Source of the DNA: GCA-003244245 sp963822695
GTDB taxonomy: Bacteria > Actinomycetota > Actinomycetes > Mycobacteriales > Pseudonocardiaceae
DNA length: 64,000 nucleotides
NCBI GenBank assembly: GCA_963822695.1
Contig: CAWGJH010000001.1
Coordinates: 62,001-126,000 of the forward strand
Direction of reading: 5' to 3'
In this document: positions 62,439 to 64,000 of the stretch, piece by piece
How the letters are laid out: each line of letters begins with the position of its first letter
How positions within the stretch are numbered: the first letter of the stretch is position 1
Translations under genes and position numbers: made by a program
Notes under the pieces: generated by a model
What the model was told of the DNA's origin: nothing
Database searches by the model: none
Seen by the model: the letters and a program-made list of their open reading frames with translations, nothing else

Positions 62439-62448
62439 AGTGGCGCGG

Positions 62449-62640
62449 TCAATGTTCGCACCGGCGGAAGAGCCCAGGAAGCACCCTCACCCGGACCTCG
62501 GGAGGTATTTTCTGGTCTTTGGCCAGAGCGATCGCATCGCTGACGTACCTGCGCGCCGGATCAAGACAGGAACGGGTCTGCCCAGCGGAGCCGGTTCCTC
62601 TGGTGACCTCCAGAATCCGGGCGCCGGGCACTGCCATCAT
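62449..62640 (-). CDS. Small ORF overlapping the P450 stop codon
   Basis: 63 residues beginning MMAVPGARILEV, with DPARRYVSDAIALAKDQKIP and VRVLPGLFRRCEH. The ATG overlaps the P450 stop (ATGA) and AAAGGA lies upstream, which is good evidence for translational coupling. Basic, helical at the end, with two Cys. No family recognised. It may be a partner of the P450 or a remnant. Confidence 0.5.
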   Translation of the reverse strand: MMAVPGARILEVTRGTGSAGQTRSCLDPARRYVSDAIALAKDQKIPPEVRVRVLPGLFRRCEH

Positions 62641-63995
62641 CCGTATTCCTTTGAGGTTGAGGCCGACGTGGCTCTCGGCGCGGGACTGGTCAGCCGAACC
62701 GGGATCGCGTCGTAGCCGCGCAGGACGCGGGTGGGGCGCCGGTGTGGGGCGTCTGCGAGGGCGAGATCGGGGAACCGGCGGAACAGTGCCTGCAGCCCGA
62801 CCTCGCCCTCTAGGCGGGCCAGGGCGGCGCCGATGCAGTAGTGGATGCCACTGGAGAATGCCAGGTTCTGGTCTGCCTCGGGTCGTTGGACATCGAACCG
62901 GTGGGGGTCCGGGAAGACCGCGGGATCGCGGTTCGCGCCGCCCAGCAGCAGGACGACGAACGAGCCCGCCTTGACCTGGCGCCCGGCCACCTCGGTGTCC
63001 CGCAGCGCGAGGCGGCCGGTGCGCTGCACGGGGGACTCGTAGCGAAGGATCTCCTCCACGGCGCCGGCCCACCGCTGCGGTTGCGCGCGCAGCACATCCA
63101 GTTGGTCGGGGTGGCGCATCAGCAGGACGGCGCCGTTGCCCAGAAGGTTGACGGTGGTCTCGAAACCTGCGGCGAGCAGCAGCATCGCGATACTGCTCAA
63201 CTCGTCGAGGGTCAGCTGATCGCCTTGATCGTGCGCGGTCACCAGGGCGCTGAGGACGTCGTCCCGGGGGGCGCGGCGGACCTCGGCGAAGTGGCCGAGC
63301 ATCCAGCGGTGCAGCGCGGTGATGTCGAGCTCGGAGCGGCGGAAGTTGCGGTAACTCAATCCGATGTCCAGCGACAATGACGCGCCAGCCCCCCAGGCAA
63401 GGAACTGGCGACGCATCGCGACCGGTGCGCCGAGTATCTCGGCGATCACGGTGGCTGGCAGCAGGCTGGCGTAACGCGCCACCAGATCCACCGTCGGGCT
63501 ACTCGTATCGCGCGTCGTCGGAATCGACTGTGCGATCTCGTCGAGCAGTTCCTCGGCAATCTCCTCGATGCGGGGGCGCAGGGCGGCGATGACCCGCGCG
63601 CTGAACGCCCGGGTGACCAGCTTGCGGTAGCGAGTGTGATCGGGTGGGTCCACCACCAGCATGGATGGGGGCTCGATCGGCGTCAGCACCGGGCGGCCAC
63701 CGAGCTTCATGCCCAGCCGGAGAATCCCGGGTACCCGATTCAAGCGCATCTGGCCGAAGTCCGGGCTGCGCAGGATGGCTAGGCAGACATCGTGGTGCGC
63801 CGAGATCAGCGCCAGGCCGGTGCGGACGAGCCGGCCCTGCGCATGCAGCTTGTCGTAGTACGGGAAGGGGTTCTCGCGGATCGTGGGGTCGATCATCAGC
63901 CGCGCTCCCAGATCACCGGCGCGCATCTGGCGCCGCACCGTCCACCTGACTATCCAGTGCCGCACCACCCACCGGATCCTGCGTCGTAGCGCCAT
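62637..63995 (-). CDS. Cytochrome P450
   Basis: 452 residues. Haem-binding loop FSSGIHYCIGAALARLEGEV with the Cys ligand; I-helix MLLLAAGFETTVNLLG (the A-G-x-E-T-T form); ExxR in EEILRYESP; and PPDHTRYRKLVTRAFS near residue 110. A soluble class I bacterial P450, needing separate ferredoxin and reductase, neither present here. The ATG at 63995 lies five bases from the window end, so a longer N-terminus cannot be excluded. Its stop overlaps a small ORF. Confidence 0.94.
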   Translation of the reverse strand: MALRRRIRWVVRHWIVRWTVRRQMRAGDLGARLMIDPTIRENPFPYYDKLHAQGRLVRTGLALISAHHDVCLAILRSPDFGQMRLNRVPGILRLGMKLGGRPVLTPIEPPSMLVVDPPDHTRYRKLVTRAFSARVIAALRPRIEEIAEELLDEIAQSIPTTRDTSSPTVDLVARYASLLPATVIAEILGAPVAMRRQFLAWGAGASLSLDIGLSYRNFRRSELDITALHRWMLGHFAEVRRAPRDDVLSALVTAHDQGDQLTLDELSSIAMLLLAAGFETTVNLLGNGAVLLMRHPDQLDVLRAQPQRWAGAVEEILRYESPVQRTGRLALRDTEVAGRQVKAGSFVVLLLGGANRDPAVFPDPHRFDVQRPEADQNLAFSSGIHYCIGAALARLEGEVGLQALFRRFPDLALADAPHRRPTRVLRGYDAIPVRLTSPAPRATSASTSKEYG

Positions 63996-64000
63996 CGCGA

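Overview
The window is a GC-rich actinobacterial chromosome segment. The markers are the order prfB-ftsE-ftsX-smpB-ssrA, a tmRNA tag ending in ALAA, three XRE/DUF5753 regulator loci of the WhiJ/DUF397 type, a MshC-like ligase, and AurF, DUF222 and TIGR04255 families. A filamentous or Pseudonocardia-like actinomycete fits best; the genus cannot be fixed from sequence reading alone.

Bases 1-22000 are accessory DNA with heavy decay. A group II intron sits inside an IS4-type transposase, and that IS has cut the 5' end off a STAND (NB-ARC/TPR) regulator. Then come a small zinc-ribbon gene, two XRE/DUF5753 loci (one with DUF6879, one with DUF397), a lone LytTR protein, relics of an antitoxin and of a coiled-coil plasmid-type gene, and an intact tyrosine integrase. 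Two 45-bp copies of the 3' end of an initiator-tRNA-like gene (12013-12057 and 19929-19973) bracket an island of about 8 kb. It carries a broken integrase, a frameshifted XRE regulator, a type-B carboxylesterase, a LecB-like lectin and a purine nucleoside permease-like lipoprotein. Another broken, apparently chimeric integrase and IS6, ISAzo13 and TetR remnants follow.

Bases 22000-44300 are mostly intact genes: an alpha/beta hydrolase, a phosphoribulokinase/uridine kinase-family enzyme, an APC permease, a large membrane-anchored NACHT NTPase with a long degenerate D-L-H repeat, two envelope proteins, and a minus-strand four-gene set (EgtD-like methyltransferase, HemK-like methyltransferase, CDGSH protein, haem-oxygenase-like metalloprotein). 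Next come a protealysin/emfourin protease-inhibitor pair, a MacB/MacA-like ABC exporter, a beta-helix lipoprotein, and a minus-strand MshC-like ligase/SixA phosphatase group.

Bases 44300-54400 are core-like: DUF309, bioB-bioA, PadR, prfB, ftsEX, smpB, ssrA, a CBS protein and a sugar MFS porter. Bases 54400-64000 return to a mixed region: a TetR gene broken at a G8 run beside an AurF-type diiron oxygenase, a DUF222 stub, a small M41-like peptidase, a TIGR04255 protein coupled to an HTH protein, a third XRE/DUF397 locus, and a cytochrome P450 whose stop overlaps a small ORF.

The most interesting items are the NACHT protein with its hypermutable repeat, the CDGSH/HDO/methyltransferase cluster, the tRNA-flanked island with the lectin, and the nested intron/IS/STAND wreck.
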